From a virus: a stretch of DNA of 64,000 nt. This document shows positions 48,270-56,545 of the stretch, piece by piece (within the stretch, counting starts at the first letter, position 1; each line of letters starts with the position of its first letter). Position numbers and translations under genes: made by a program. A model generated the notes under the pieces. It had not been told where the DNA came from and made no database searches. It was given only the letters and a program-made list of their open reading frames with translations. The stretch lies in the IMG/VR virus record IMGVR_UViG_3300023240_000022, positions 1 to 64,000 of that record; one strand, written 5' to 3'.

Positions 48270-48664
48270 AGACATTTACAAAGAAGGTAAGAATCAATCG
48301 CTCCAAGTGGCGAACCGGAGAAGAAGCCCCAGGATTGCATACAGGAGAGGGCAGCACCTTACTATTGAATGAAGAGGGCTTTATGTGTTGCCTTGGCTTT
48401 GCCGCTAAGCAGATCGGCAAGATCAGTAATGAAAAAGTTATGCGATGTGGAGAACCAGATGGCATTGGTACTGTTATCTCTCCACTAACAGAGAAGAATG
48501 GAGCTGGTTTTATTTGCAACACTAAGTTTACCGAAGACTGCGTCACAGTCAACGATGACACAAAGATTACACGAAAACAACGTGAGCGTAAGTTGATTCG
48601 CAAGTTCAACGCTGCTGGTATTGACCTAGAGTTTTTCGGAACATATACGGAGCCAGTAGAATAA
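48266..48664 (+). CDS. Unknown protein
   Basis: 132 residues. NRSKWRTGEEAPGLHTGEGSTLLLNEEGFMCCLGFAAKQIG resembles a pattern of phage proteins with a conserved Cys pair; function unknown. Coupled to the previous gene. Confidence 0.6.
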   Translation: MKTFTKKVRINRSKWRTGEEAPGLHTGEGSTLLLNEEGFMCCLGFAAKQIGKISNEKVMRCGEPDGIGTVISPLTEKNGAGFICNTKFTEDCVTVNDDTKITRKQRERKLIRKFNAAGIDLEFFGTYTEPVE

Positions 48665-48710
48665 GATGCAGACCTCCTGTATAATACAAACATGAAAGAA
48701 GGCCATTATT

Positions 48711-48830
48711 GTGGTAGGAATTTTTATTGTTGCAGTAGACTGTGGCTTTGCGTCTCCAGGTTTTGGAGTGCTTGTGCTTGGACTTGGAACAATCGCTTTT
48801 GGAATTGGTAACTGGGTTTTGGAGGCCTAA
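48711..48830 (+). CDS. Small membrane protein, GTG start
   Basis: 39 residues from GTG 48711 (AAGAAGG eight bases upstream): VVGIFIVAVDCGFASPGFGV then a second span. The ATG at 48692 is one base out of frame; removing one A of ATGAAAG would give MKKAIIVVGIFIV, a more natural start. Possible frameshift. Confidence 0.4.
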   Translation: MVGIFIVAVDCGFASPGFGVLVLGLGTIAFGIGNWVLEA

Positions 48831-48832
48831 TC

Positions 48833-50086
48833 ATGAAACTTACAAACGATAACGAGAACTACTCAGCAGTAGTAGTTAAAATTGGAAACCTTCTCGACCT
48901 TGAGAATGCAGATCGATTGGTGGGTATCTCTCACTTTGGTATGCAGGCAGTGGTGTCGCGAGGTACTTATGAAGTTGGCGATGTAGGGATTTTGTTTCCT
49001 ACTGAGTGCCAGCTTGCCCTCGACCTTGCTGCATACAACGACCTTCATGCACACTCTGAGTTGAACCGCAACAAAGAGGCTAAGGGTTATCTTGGAGACA
49101 ACGCTAGAGTTCGAGCTATTAAGCTTCGCGGCCATGTGTCTAACGCCCTTTTCCTTCCTTTATCATGCCTTTCATACTTGGATGTGAACGTTAATGACCT
49201 CAAGGTCGGAGACTCTTTCACCCATATTAATGGAAACTTGGTTGTTTCTAAGTATATCAAACAGGTTCTTAGTCCCAAGGGTGATTCAAACAAGACTAAG
49301 GGTCAAGCTAAAGTTCAGAAAGTAGATCCAAAACTTTTGCCTGAACACCATGAGACACCACAGCTTCTAAGGAACCTACAAGCTTGGAAGCCTGACGACT
49401 ACTGTTTTGTCTCAGCTAAGCTACACGGATCAAGCGTTAGGTTGGCTAACGTGCTAGTACCAAAGTCTTTGCCTTGGTTTGCCCGGTTCGCAAAATGGTG
49501 TGGAGTGCAAATTATAGAGTCTGAGTATAAGTGCGTAGCTGGCTCTCGTAAAGTTGTTAAATATAGGGACGCTTCACAGTCTTACTACAAGGCGGATATC
49601 TACAATGAAGCTCTGGAAAAAGTTAAACATGTGATCCCTAAGAATTGGATTCTATATGGGGAGTTGGTTGGATGGGCGGGAGACTCACCCATTCAAAAGA
49701 ACTACTCTTACTGCATCCCCAAGGGAGAACATCGTCTTTATGTTTACAGGATTTCTACCGTCAATCAAGATGGGATGAGGCTAGATCTCCATTGGGATCA
49801 GGTTAAAGAGTTTTGTCTACAGAACGGTATTAATCATGTCCCAGAAATGGAACGAGGTTTGTTTGAAGATATAGATGTCGATTATTATATGGACAAAAGC
49901 TTCTTTAAGAGTGGGTTCAAAGACTGCTTACCTCTCGACGAAGGGGCTCCTTGTGATGAGGGTGTTGTTTTGATGAAATATGGAGTTAACGAGTATTTCG
50001 CAAAAGCAAAGTCCCCCAATTTCTATCTTCACGAAACTAAGCAATTAGATTCTGGAGAAATAGATATGGAATCTCAAGAATCTTAA
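48833..50086 (+). CDS. RNA ligase, Rnl5-like with N-terminal OB domain
   Basis: 417 residues. Residues 1-140 form an OB-like domain (VVKIGNLLDLENADRLVGIS, LRGHVSNALFLPL). The adenylyltransferase domain follows: VSAKLHGSSVRL with the AMP-binding Lys196, KYRDASQSYY, ILYGELVGW (motif IIIa), CDEGVVLMKYG (motif IV) and YFAKAKSPNFY (motif V). This layout matches the Deinococcus-type ligase group rather than T4 Rnl1. It would seal nicked RNA, for example tRNAs cut by host defence nucleases. Confidence 0.85.
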   Translation: MKLTNDNENYSAVVVKIGNLLDLENADRLVGISHFGMQAVVSRGTYEVGDVGILFPTECQLALDLAAYNDLHAHSELNRNKEAKGYLGDNARVRAIKLRGHVSNALFLPLSCLSYLDVNVNDLKVGDSFTHINGNLVVSKYIKQVLSPKGDSNKTKGQAKVQKVDPKLLPEHHETPQLLRNLQAWKPDDYCFVSAKLHGSSVRLANVLVPKSLPWFARFAKWCGVQIIESEYKCVAGSRKVVKYRDASQSYYKADIYNEALEKVKHVIPKNWILYGELVGWAGDSPIQKNYSYCIPKGEHRLYVYRISTVNQDGMRLDLHWDQVKEFCLQNGINHVPEMERGLFEDIDVDYYMDKSFFKSGFKDCLPLDEGAPCDEGVVLMKYGVNEYFAKAKSPNFYLHETKQLDSGEIDMESQES

Positions 50087-50141
50087 AACTTTTGGTGTGT
50101 AATATATGTAGTTATCCGTATCACAGGAGCTACACATATGT

Positions 50142-50300
50142 CTGGCAAAAGAAAGTTTAGTGTATCAGTCTAGATATGAAGACAAGTCTTTTCGTTTGCT
50201 GTTCTTGTATTATTACAAACTAGATTGCGGATTTGATAGAAAATGGCAATCCTGCATAAACAATTATTGTGAGAATTGGAAGCCAAAGTGGAAAATTTAA
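50142..50300 (+). CDS. Possible small gene with CTG start or frameshift
   Basis: 52 codons reading (M)AKESLVYQSRYEDKSFRLLF and on, Cys/Trp-rich end. The nearby ATG at 50138 with AGGAG site opens another frame that stops after 11 codons. Coding character is fair; start unclear. Confidence 0.35.
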   Translation: MAKESLVYQSRYEDKSFRLLFLYYYKLDCGFDRKWQSCINNYCENWKPKWKI

Positions 50301-50366
50301 GTTGATCTTTTTATGATTATTGGCTATAATAATCTTGAGGCTCAACAAGAGCCAGATGATATGGAC

Positions 50367-50440
50367 AGCGAGTAGGGTTTAGAGGATAATATAATGGCCC
50401 ATCCTGAGGGTCAGGACCGGTTCGATTCCGGTACTCACAA
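50367..50440 (+). tRNA. tRNA-Arg (CCT), weak D arm
   Basis: Anticodon arm GGCCC-ATCCTGA-GGGTC gives CCT; T arm ACCGG-TTCGATT-CCGGT is perfect. Acceptor pairs 5 of 7 (one C-A, one A-A). D stem barely pairs, variable loop has three bases. CCA not encoded. Confidence 0.55.
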
Positions 50441-50453
50441 TTTGGAGAAGTAA

Positions 50454-50645
50454 ATGAAAAATCATAAAAAATACAGTCCTGATATTGATCGCGAGGTACG
50501 TTTTGAACTACCAGATCATCAAGCCTTGCTAACTTTTACCGATGACGAGCATTCTTATGCTTTTCACGATTGGTGGGATTTGCTTGGTCAAAAGCAATTT
50601 TTAGAATGGGTCAAAACAGAAAGACAATTGGAGAATAGAAAATGA
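50454..50645 (+). CDS. Unknown small protein
   Basis: 63 residues, aromatic-rich (HSYAFHDWWDLLGQKQFLEWV); GGAGAAG site 14 bases after the tRNA, so co-transcribed with it. No family. Confidence 0.6.
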   Translation: MKNHKKYSPDIDREVRFELPDHQALLTFTDDEHSYAFHDWWDLLGQKQFLEWVKTERQLENRK

Positions 50646-51022
50646 GTAGTTTAGTAAGATACTGGGTTGTACAAAGACCCTCAAACAGACAGCCCGGCAC
50701 TATGAAGCCGGTGTCACATTTCAAGTCAAACGTTGAAGCAAACAACTTCCTTAACTCTGAGTTCTTTAAGAAGACTCATGGAGAAGGATCTGTTGAGGTT
50801 GTGTCGTTTGATATCTATGAGACCGCAGCAGAGGCGGAAGCAGACTCTCTACAAAGACTTCGTGAGTCAGGACTAGCTAAGCTAAGAACGCTTAGCACCA
50901 AGGAAGCCATTGCTCTTGGAGTGGACAAGATCTTGAAAACCGCCAAGGGGTCAAACTCTCCACTTGTGGAAGAGTCTGGTATCTTAGAGCTTGGCGAAGA
51001 CCTAGTCCCACCATCCGGTTAA
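50642..51022 (+). CDS. Unknown protein
   Basis: 126 residues; MSSLVRYWVVQRPSNRQPGT then helical Ala/Glu-rich body. ATGA overlap with the previous gene; ends five bases before a tRNA. Confidence 0.6.
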   Translation: MSSLVRYWVVQRPSNRQPGTMKPVSHFKSNVEANNFLNSEFFKKTHGEGSVEVVSFDIYETAAEAEADSLQRLRESGLAKLRTLSTKEAIALGVDKILKTAKGSNSPLVEESGILELGEDLVPPSG

Positions 51023-51026
51023 CCTC

Positions 51027-51114
51027 GGAATGGAGGTGAATACTGGTTGGTCACACTAGTCTGGAAAACTAGGGCCTTTAATTAGGTCTGTGGGTTCGAT
51101 TCCCACCCGTTCCG
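51027..51114 (+). tRNA. tRNA-Ser (GGA)
   Basis: Acceptor GGAATGG/CCGTTCC, D stem GTGA/TCAC, anticodon arm CTAGT-CTGGAAA-ACTAG, long variable arm typical for Ser, T arm GTGGG-TTCGATT-CCCAC. All helices pair. CCA not encoded. Confidence 0.92.
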
Positions 51115-51137
51115 CTTTACACAATCGAGGTGTTGTA

Positions 51138-51311
51138 ATAAATATTCAACAAAAGATAGACAAGGTTGTTGACATATGGGTAGAAGAGGGGTCTCTCGTA
51201 GATACAAAGACAGCCAGAAACAGGAAGTATGACGACATTAACGAGAAGATCCTCAATGGGCTCTACGTTGAAGAAGACCTAGATAAGTTCATCAAGAGGT
51301 ACAAGAAGTGA
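51138..51311 (+). CDS. Small gene with non-ATG start
   Basis: 57 codons reading INIQQKIDKVVDIWVEEGSL and on, helical. GAGGTG lies five bases before an ATA at 51138; no ATG, GTG or TTG fits without running into the tRNA. Overlaps the next gene by 4 bases. Confidence 0.4.
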   Translation: MNIQQKIDKVVDIWVEEGSLVDTKTARNRKYDDINEKILNGLYVEEDLDKFIKRYKK

Positions 51312-51961
51312 AGAATCTCATATACACAATATGTTCTCCAAGTTACTCTTTGGTTCTGGCTGAGACTATTGAAAACATATCGAGTTACGCTTTGTCTGTG
51401 GGTGCTGACTTTAGAGTTTACAACGCCGACGACTACAATAATAGCAAAAACAACAGAAGGTCTCATTGGGTTAGAAAATTTGAGACAATGGGAAGAATAT
51501 CAGACAACTATGAAAAGATCATGTATCTTGATTGTGACATTTTGATAGTGAAGAGTGAAAATATATTTGATTTGCCAATCAACAATATCGCAGGAAGGCC
51601 CGCTGGATATACCCACTGGGGAATAAGGCAGAACACTTTGTGTAGGGATAAATTCCCAATGTTCGACCCTGACTACTTCGTCAATGGCGGACTAATAATT
51701 GGAGAACCCGAAGCTTTAAAGTTCTTGGGCAGAGAAGTTTGTAAGATGTGGGAAAATCCAGAGTTAAACTCAGATGACTCAAAAATATCTGATGAAGTCT
51801 ACATAGCGGAAGTCCTAAGGAAGCACTTTCAAGACTTTACTAGACTAGAAGGCAGATGGAACAGCTCATCTAAACAAAAGAGAGTTGTTCCTAACTTTGT
51901 ACATTTTATGTGCAAAGACATAAACACAAAAATACAACAACTAAAGGTACTAAGAAAATGA
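51308..51961 (+). CDS. GT8-like glycosyltransferase
   Basis: 217 residues. YTICSPSYSLVLAETIENISSYALS opens a GT-A fold; KIMYLDCDILIVKS has the D-x-D metal/nucleotide-sugar motif; FVNGGLIIGEPEAL and VVPNFVHFMCKD are the later conserved blocks. It would transfer a sugar from a nucleotide donor. Grouped with a sulfotransferase, suggesting a modified glycan. Confidence 0.7.
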   Translation: MKNLIYTICSPSYSLVLAETIENISSYALSVGADFRVYNADDYNNSKNNRRSHWVRKFETMGRISDNYEKIMYLDCDILIVKSENIFDLPINNIAGRPAGYTHWGIRQNTLCRDKFPMFDPDYFVNGGLIIGEPEALKFLGREVCKMWENPELNSDDSKISDEVYIAEVLRKHFQDFTRLEGRWNSSSKQKRVVPNFVHFMCKDINTKIQQLKVLRK

Positions 51962-52644
51962 TTTTATCAGTTATCGAGCCATTAAAAATGATCTTAGGAT
52001 GGTCGCCCAAGTCTGCCTGTACGTCTATCAAGACTGGCATCATGGAGTCCGTAGGTATAGACTGCGAAAATATTCACAAAGACTTCAAGTCGGCTTTTCC
52101 AGACATCACAGACGTGGAAATAGATCCAACTAACTACCTTAGAGTCCAATTAGTTAGAGATCCTGTCAAGAGGTTTGTTTCTACGATTACTAATCGTTGT
52201 CTCGCCATTCAGCATTTGCCCTACCCGTACATGACGACGAGAAATATGCTCTCGATGATTCATGACTGTAAGCTCGCAGAGAACACAGACTTCTTTGACA
52301 GATGTTTCTTCTCTCCTAATATCAAGCATCACTTTAAAAAGCAATACAAACCAGTAGAGTGGGCTTGGGACCACGTTTTTGATATTGATCAAGACCTTAA
52401 TAGGATTTTTGGTTTCCTATCAAACAGACATGGTCTACCTAGGGCTTCTTTTGGTAAATTGAATGTAACGGAAGCTCTAGAAGAAAGAAATGAAGAGTTC
52501 TATGGAGACACGGCGTTTGCTCACATTGAACTAAAAGACTTAGGCAAGAACTGGTTCAATTGGGTAGATGAGCACATGGTCGAAATGATCAAAGTTGTTT
52601 ACGAAGATGACTACAAACTAATCAAAGAAGCGACTAAGATATGA
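51958..52644 (+). CDS. Sulfotransferase family protein
   Basis: 228 residues from ATG 51958. LGWSPKSACTSIKTGIM resembles the 5'-phosphosulfate loop and LRVQLVRDPVKRFVSTI the 3'-phosphate motif of PAPS-dependent sulfotransferases, in the right order. Probably sulfates a carbohydrate made with the neighbouring transferase. Confidence 0.75.
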   Translation: MILSVIEPLKMILGWSPKSACTSIKTGIMESVGIDCENIHKDFKSAFPDITDVEIDPTNYLRVQLVRDPVKRFVSTITNRCLAIQHLPYPYMTTRNMLSMIHDCKLAENTDFFDRCFFSPNIKHHFKKQYKPVEWAWDHVFDIDQDLNRIFGFLSNRHGLPRASFGKLNVTEALEERNEEFYGDTAFAHIELKDLGKNWFNWVDEHMVEMIKVVYEDDYKLIKEATKI

Positions 52645-53213
52645 GCACGCAAAAAACTTTCTTTACCAGCGACACCCATTTCTTTCACGACAATATCATT
52701 AGGCTTTCTAAGCGTCCTTTTGTAAATATGGATGCTATGATATCTACGATTGTGGAGAACTGGAATGCGGCAGTGGGTAAGGGCGACATTGTCTATCACT
52801 TGGGAGACGTATTTCTAACCTGGGGCAAGAGAGACCAAGACAAAGCAAACTCTATACTAGCGGCCCTCAATGGTCAAAAGTTCCTTATTATTGGGAACCA
52901 CGACAGGGATGAAGTGATCACGAGCAAACGCTTTGTCTGGGCTCGGCACTACCACGAGATTAAAGTAGACTTCGGCGACGTGCATAAGCAGAGAATCGTT
53001 ATGTGTCACTATCCTATGCGTAGTTGGAATCAAATGGGACGTGGAGCTTGGATGCTGTATGGGCATTGTCATGGGAATCTACCTTGGCACCCAGGAAAGA
53101 GCATGGACATTGGAGTAGACTCCAATAGATTTGCACCACTAGAGGTTCACGACATTAAGAATATCATGGACAAACGACCTATTTTTACCGAGGATCATCA
53201 TGGGGATAATTGA
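52641..53213 (+). CDS. Calcineurin-like metallophosphoesterase
   Basis: 190 residues. SDTHFFHDN, YHLGDVFL, IIGNHDRD, VMCHYPM and YGHCHGN are the five metal-binding motifs in order. Small phage members act on nucleotides or RNA ends; given the neighbours it could also recycle the sulfotransferase by-product. Substrate unknown. Confidence 0.85.
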   Translation: MSTQKTFFTSDTHFFHDNIIRLSKRPFVNMDAMISTIVENWNAAVGKGDIVYHLGDVFLTWGKRDQDKANSILAALNGQKFLIIGNHDRDEVITSKRFVWARHYHEIKVDFGDVHKQRIVMCHYPMRSWNQMGRGAWMLYGHCHGNLPWHPGKSMDIGVDSNRFAPLEVHDIKNIMDKRPIFTEDHHGDN

Positions 53214-53253
53214 TGAACAGTGCGACTACATCGACCAAATGGTCTTCAATTAA
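53200..53253 (+). CDS. 17-residue peptide
   Basis: MGIIDEQCDYIDQMVFN, overlapping the phosphoesterase end and finishing five bases before the terminator. Weak support. Confidence 0.25.
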   Translation: MGIIDEQCDYIDQMVFN

Positions 53254-53257
53254 CGCT

Positions 53258-53289
53258 AAGGCGGGATCAGTAATGGTCTCGCCTTTTTT
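53258..53289 (+). terminator. Rho-independent terminator
   Basis: AAGGCG...CGCCTT with an inner GATCA/TGGTC stem, then six T. Confidence 0.85.
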
Positions 53290-53398
53290 CGTGCCTGTTC
53301 GGCTCCTAAGGGCCTCAGAGAGATTCGCCTGCTCTGAGTCACGATATTCAGCGAGGGGCCACAGAGAGCGACCTGGGGCGTCTCAGCAGAGACAGAAG

Positions 53399-53530
53399 AT
53401 GGCTGGACGAAAGCCAAAAGATAGCTCCATCCTCCCTAGAATCTATTTGATTCTTATTGGGTCTAACGATACTACGTCAGTTAGTATCGCCGTCGACCCT
53501 GAGTTGAATCTTTTGATTCTTAGTAAGTAA
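53399..53530 (+). CDS. Unknown small protein
   Basis: 43 residues (MAGRKPKDSSILPRIYLILI...) from ATG 53399. The longer frame from 53210 crosses the terminator and is not credible. The 110 bases upstream hold GC-rich repeats, no clear promoter. Confidence 0.4.
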   Translation: MAGRKPKDSSILPRIYLILIGSNDTTSVSIAVDPELNLLILSK

Positions 53531-53662
53531 GGATAGAACTTAAAAACTACATAGTATAATAGCGTTTGAAACAGGGGTAGACAACCAAAATCCGTCAAAA
53601 AAGTGAAAATAGTTGGAAATCAGGACTCGGGGCAATTAAAAAGAAAAATTCAGGAATAGTGG

Positions 53663-53690
53663 TTGACAGAAGGCCGAAGCGTGCTATAAT
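53663..53690 (+). promoter_or_regulatory. Early-class promoter
   Basis: TTGACA, 16-bp spacer, TATAAT. Confidence 0.8.
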
Positions 53691-53738
53691 ATGGGAGTAA
53701 GACAATGACCCACCCACTAACACCCACAGAGAAACACG

Positions 53739-53885
53739 ATGAAGATTCCAGAAAACGTAGAGACCCTTGCTGTTGTCAGTCGTGCCATGTTCCTGGCCTA
53801 TGAAGCTTGGTGTCATAAGTACAAGACGCACGAGAGCCTGTTTAACACGGCACTCAAGCAAGTTCAGGTAGAGGTGACAACGTGA
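53739..53885 (+). CDS. Unknown small protein
   Basis: 48 residues, helical: MKIPENVETLAVVSRAMFLA and on. Behind the 53663 promoter; overlaps the next start by 4 bases. Confidence 0.5.
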   Translation: MKIPENVETLAVVSRAMFLAYEAWCHKYKTHESLFNTALKQVQVEVTT

Positions 53886-54076
53886 ACTCATTCATTATCC
53901 TGGTGGTAGCGATGTGTTTAATTAAGTCTATCTTTCGATTCGTCGCCCTTGCTAATGACGAGCATCCGATTGGTGGAGAGTTTACAGACGAGGGTAGGGC
54001 TTTCTGTGCTATTAAGTTTGTCGTAAGTTCGGCAATCGCCCTTTGGGGATTATTTTTACTTTATTTCTTGAAATAG
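53882..54076 (+). CDS. Small membrane protein, GTG start
   Basis: 64 residues from GTG 53882 (GTGA overlap). Two spans: FIILVVAMCLIKSIFRFVAL and VVSSAIALWGLFLLYFL. Unknown role. Confidence 0.55.
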   Translation: MNSFIILVVAMCLIKSIFRFVALANDEHPIGGEFTDEGRAFCAIKFVVSSAIALWGLFLLYFLK

Positions 54077-54079
54077 CCC

Positions 54080-54107
54080 TTGACAAAGAATAAAGTTGGT
54101 GTATAAT
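54080..54107 (+). promoter_or_regulatory. tRNA promoter
   Basis: TTGACA, 16-bp spacer, TATAAT (with GTG before it), 15 bases upstream of a tRNA-like element. Confidence 0.8.
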
Positions 54108-54121
54108 AACCTCACCAACAC

Positions 54122-54206
54122 GCTCTCCGGCAGCTTGCATGATCCTTCTAAGGTCATACCACAACTGAGCAAGATGGAGGTTAGGGTTCGATTCCCCCGT
54201 GGAGTA
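54122..54206 (+). tRNA. Degenerate tRNA-Arg-like element (TCT)
   Basis: Anticodon arm TGATC-CTTCTAA-GGTCA is good. The D arm is reduced to GCA-GCT-TGC, the variable region is about 24 bases long, and the T stem pairs only 3 of 5. Acceptor GCTCTCC/GTGGAGT has one mismatch. Confidence 0.4.
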
Positions 54207-54269
54207 CTAAGAAGAATAGAATAGTTTCAGTTTTTTAAAAGAGTCATACTTATTATACACTAAAACTTC

Positions 54270-54344
54270 GCCCTTGTAGCTCAATTGGATTAGAGCAGAA
54301 AACTTCTAATTTTCAGGTTGCAGATTCGAGTTCTGCCAGGGGTA
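54270..54344 (+). tRNA. tRNA-Arg (TCT)
   Basis: Acceptor GCCCTTG/CAGGGGT, D arm GCTC/GAGC, anticodon arm GAAAA-CTTCTAA-TTTTC, T arm GCAGA-TTCGAGT-TCTGC, all paired. CCA not encoded. Second TCT locus after the degenerate one. Confidence 0.92.
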
Positions 54345-54479
54345 CTTGACGGGTGCAAAAGTAGCCTTGGCGATTGCTGGGCTGAGTGTTATGCTTTAGT
54401 TAAATTGGTTGCTCAAAAAATTATCAAGATCAACCAGCCTGTCGTAAATCACTTTTTAATCACTAGCAAAAGGAATTAA
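54345..54479 (+). other. Coding-like frame without start after a tRNA
   Basis: 45 codons reading LDGCKSSLGDCWAECYALVKL and on, opening exactly at the tRNA end and closing before the next gene. No start codon; may be a 5'-truncated gene. Confidence 0.25.
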
Positions 54480-54480
54480 G

Positions 54481-54807
54481 ATGAGTATTGCAATGTTTTG
54501 TAAGACTACCGAAGGTGACCTAGAAGAAGTCAACGAGTTGGTTTTCAAATGCAGAGAACAGGTAATGCTAAACGAAGAGAACCGACGATATACAGACGAT
54601 TACTTCTTTGTCCACAGTTCTGTGGGTATTGAGGCTTCTGGTGAGATCGGCAAAGACGACTTTGCACTACTTGGGCGACGACTTGGTTTTCACACTACTA
54701 GCAGTAAGACAATCAAAGAATGTCCAGAGTTTGTGTTCTTGCAACAACGCAAGGGAACAAAGCAGAAACTAATGCACACTAAAACTGGTCAAATTTACAA
54801 GACTTAG
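54481..54807 (+). CDS. Unknown protein
   Basis: 108 residues; MSIAMFCKTTEGDLEEVNEL, mixed fold with basic C-terminus. Its stop codon forms the first base of the tRNA-like element that follows. No family. Confidence 0.6.
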   Translation: MSIAMFCKTTEGDLEEVNELVFKCREQVMLNEENRRYTDDYFFVHSSVGIEASGEIGKDDFALLGRRLGFHTTSSKTIKECPEFVFLQQRKGTKQKLMHTKTGQIYKT

Positions 54808-54957
54808 GGACAATAGCATAGAGGATAATGCTCTGAGTACTTAATTGTACAGGGGTCTATCAAAACAAGCGTAGATGGCTATAGACTGAAACGCGGGAAA
54901 TATAGTAGACTAGGGAGCCATAAGCTCCCGAGTTGGGTTCAAATCCCAATTGTCCCA
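54807..54957 (+). tRNA. Interrupted tRNA-like element
   Basis: Perfect acceptor GGGACAA/TTGTCCC, D arm GCAT-AGAGGATA-ATGC and T arm TTGGG-TTCAAAT-CCCAA. A candidate anticodon arm GGGAG-CCATAAG-CTCCC lies at 54913-54929. About 81 bases separate D and anticodon arms instead of one. The loop lacks the usual U33, so the anticodon (CAT or ATA) is uncertain. Confidence 0.5.
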
Positions 54958-55019
54958 TAGACGTATGCAAGACTTGGTCGGTTGTACCATGCGTCTCTAA
55001 ATAACTAATAAGACCACAT

Positions 55020-55093
55020 GGGAGCATAACTCAGTTGGCTAGAGTTTCTGGTTCTTACCCAGAGGGTCGCAGGTTCGAGTCCTGCTGCTCCTA
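55020..55093 (+). tRNA. tRNA-Lys (CTT)
   Basis: Acceptor GGGAGCA/TGCTCCT, D arm ACTC/GAGT, anticodon arm TCTGG-TTCTTAC-CCAGA, T arm GCAGG-TTCGAGT-CCTGC, fully paired. CCA not encoded. Confidence 0.93.
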
Positions 55094-55110
55094 CTTACCA
55101 AGGAAAAACG

Positions 55111-55557
55111 ATGGACATTTTAAGAGAAGTAATGAAGCGACTGTTGATATCGGCAATTAAAGAGAAGGACGTTGTTCGCAGGGACATACTTCGTCTAGTG
55201 ATCGCCGACGTTGAGGCCGACCACAAACGTCAAGACGACGACAAGTGGGCAGAGACGGTCATTCGGAAGCATCTAAAGCAGAATGAAGAGGCTCTTGCTT
55301 TCTATGAAGAGGGCGACGAGGGGCACACTAGGCTTAAAAGACAGTCTGGTATGCTTCAAAGTCTACTGCCCGAGACGATGACCCAAGAACACATTGAATC
55401 ATTTTTGCTTAGATGTGACGCCGAAGAAATTCAGCCAATACTCAAGGCCAAGTCCGATGGACAGGCCATGGGGATGGCTATGAAGATCTTTAAAGTTGCA
55501 GGAGAAAATGTTTTGGGAACAGATGTAAAGGCTGTCGTTGATCGCCTAAGAGGTTAG
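55111..55557 (+). CDS. GatB/YqeY-domain protein
   Basis: 148 residues. KRLLISAIKEKDVVRRDILRLVIADVEADH, RKHLKQNEEALAFYEEG, MLQSLLPETMTQEHIESFL and SDGQAMGMAMKIFK follow the YqeY family, which shares the tRNA-binding helical domain of GatB amidotransferase. It begins 18 bases after tRNA-Lys. A tRNA-linked role is likely but unproven. Confidence 0.8.
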   Translation: MDILREVMKRLLISAIKEKDVVRRDILRLVIADVEADHKRQDDDKWAETVIRKHLKQNEEALAFYEEGDEGHTRLKRQSGMLQSLLPETMTQEHIESFLLRCDAEEIQPILKAKSDGQAMGMAMKIFKVAGENVLGTDVKAVVDRLRG

Positions 55558-55611
55558 TTTCTTAACTTTTATGGAGGTATTGCCTATGGAGTGCTAGGCC
55601 AATAATTAAAT

Positions 55612-55707
55612 ATGTATAGAGTAGAAATCAAGCATCAATACCTAGGGGTCGGGCTTATTGAAAGAAAAGCTAATTTTAGAGAATCGCTTGTACTGGTAAG
55701 GAGTTAA
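55612..55707 (+). CDS. 31-residue peptide
   Basis: MYRVEIKHQYLGVGLIERKA and basic end; no ribosome site, ends one base before the next gene. Confidence 0.3.
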   Translation: MYRVEIKHQYLGVGLIERKANFRESLVLVRS

Positions 55708-55708
55708 T

Positions 55709-56062
55709 ATGAAAAAAGTAATACTTTGGGTCGCTGCTGTAATTATTCTTGTTGTTCTTGTTTTTAATACCGAGCCACAACGAGGTTTAGGCCAAAGCCC
55801 CAATAGGGCACTGCCTTACGCACATAAGTATTCAGAGGCTCGTCAACAAATTGAAGCTATTAAGTGTGTAGCTTATGAGATAGACGCCCTGAGAAAAGAA
55901 GTAATATTGCTTAGAAAAGACCTTGTAAAAGCAATCGAACCTCACAAAGTAGAAAAAACAAAGTCTAGCTCTAGGTACGGCCCAACTTACAACCCAACAG
56001 TGGAAGAGATGGAAGAATGGGGAATGTTTCAAGACGACGATTTAATTGGAAATGGTGGATAA
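55709..56062 (+). CDS. Single-span membrane or exported protein
   Basis: 117 residues: MKKVILWVAAVIILVVLVFN is a signal anchor, followed by a periplasm-type helical region (EIDALRKEVILLRKDLVKAI) and an acidic end. Shine-Dalgarno AAGGAG. Unknown role. Confidence 0.6.
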   Translation: MKKVILWVAAVIILVVLVFNTEPQRGLGQSPNRALPYAHKYSEARQQIEAIKCVAYEIDALRKEVILLRKDLVKAIEPHKVEKTKSSSRYGPTYNPTVEEMEEWGMFQDDDLIGNGG

Positions 56063-56063
56063 T

Positions 56064-56426
56064 ATGGGTATGGACGCAGAAGTACACATCTGGGTTGGTT
56101 TTAGATCAGAAGATTGTGACCTCGAACTTTTGAAAGACCTTCTGCCAAAAGATATGTTTGACGAAGACGGATATACTCCTTATGGAAATCGGGCCAGAGG
56201 AGTAGTAGAGAAGTATGGCGTTTTAATTCAAGAGTTTAGCTGCTGCGAAGAAACCGTTGGTCTCGGTGTAGAGGTGTTTAGAAACGACTGGGATGACACC
56301 GTAGAGTTTGACCCAATGAAAATTCGTGAAGCGATAGAGGTAGCCAAAGTTTCTCTTAACAAGATTTTGCAAGATTGTAAAATCATAGAGAGCGTTGGAA
56401 CTTGGTGTCAAACAGACTACTATTGA
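56064..56426 (+). CDS. Unknown protein
   Basis: 120 residues from ATG 56064, two bases after the previous stop. GMDAEVHIWVGFRSEDCDLELLKDLLP is an alpha/beta start; no family. Confidence 0.6.
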   Translation: MGMDAEVHIWVGFRSEDCDLELLKDLLPKDMFDEDGYTPYGNRARGVVEKYGVLIQEFSCCEETVGLGVEVFRNDWDDTVEFDPMKIREAIEVAKVSLNKILQDCKIIESVGTWCQTDYY

Positions 56427-56545
56427 CGAGGTGTTTCACCTTATGTATCAAGATCGTTGACTATTTTGCCCTTTATTTCCTTTTTAGGTTGCCCTTTTAG
56501 CCGTTCTTGGCTATTATAGTGTGTAACCCCTTACTGGAGGAAATT

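Noticed and set aside
53210-53530. 106-residue gene after the phosphoesterase.
   Set aside because: The frame runs through a perfect terminator; only the last 43 codons from 53399 are kept.
54807-54957. Group I intron in a tRNA gene.
   Set aside because: The extra sequence is about 81 bases, too short for a group I core, and lies before the anticodon arm.
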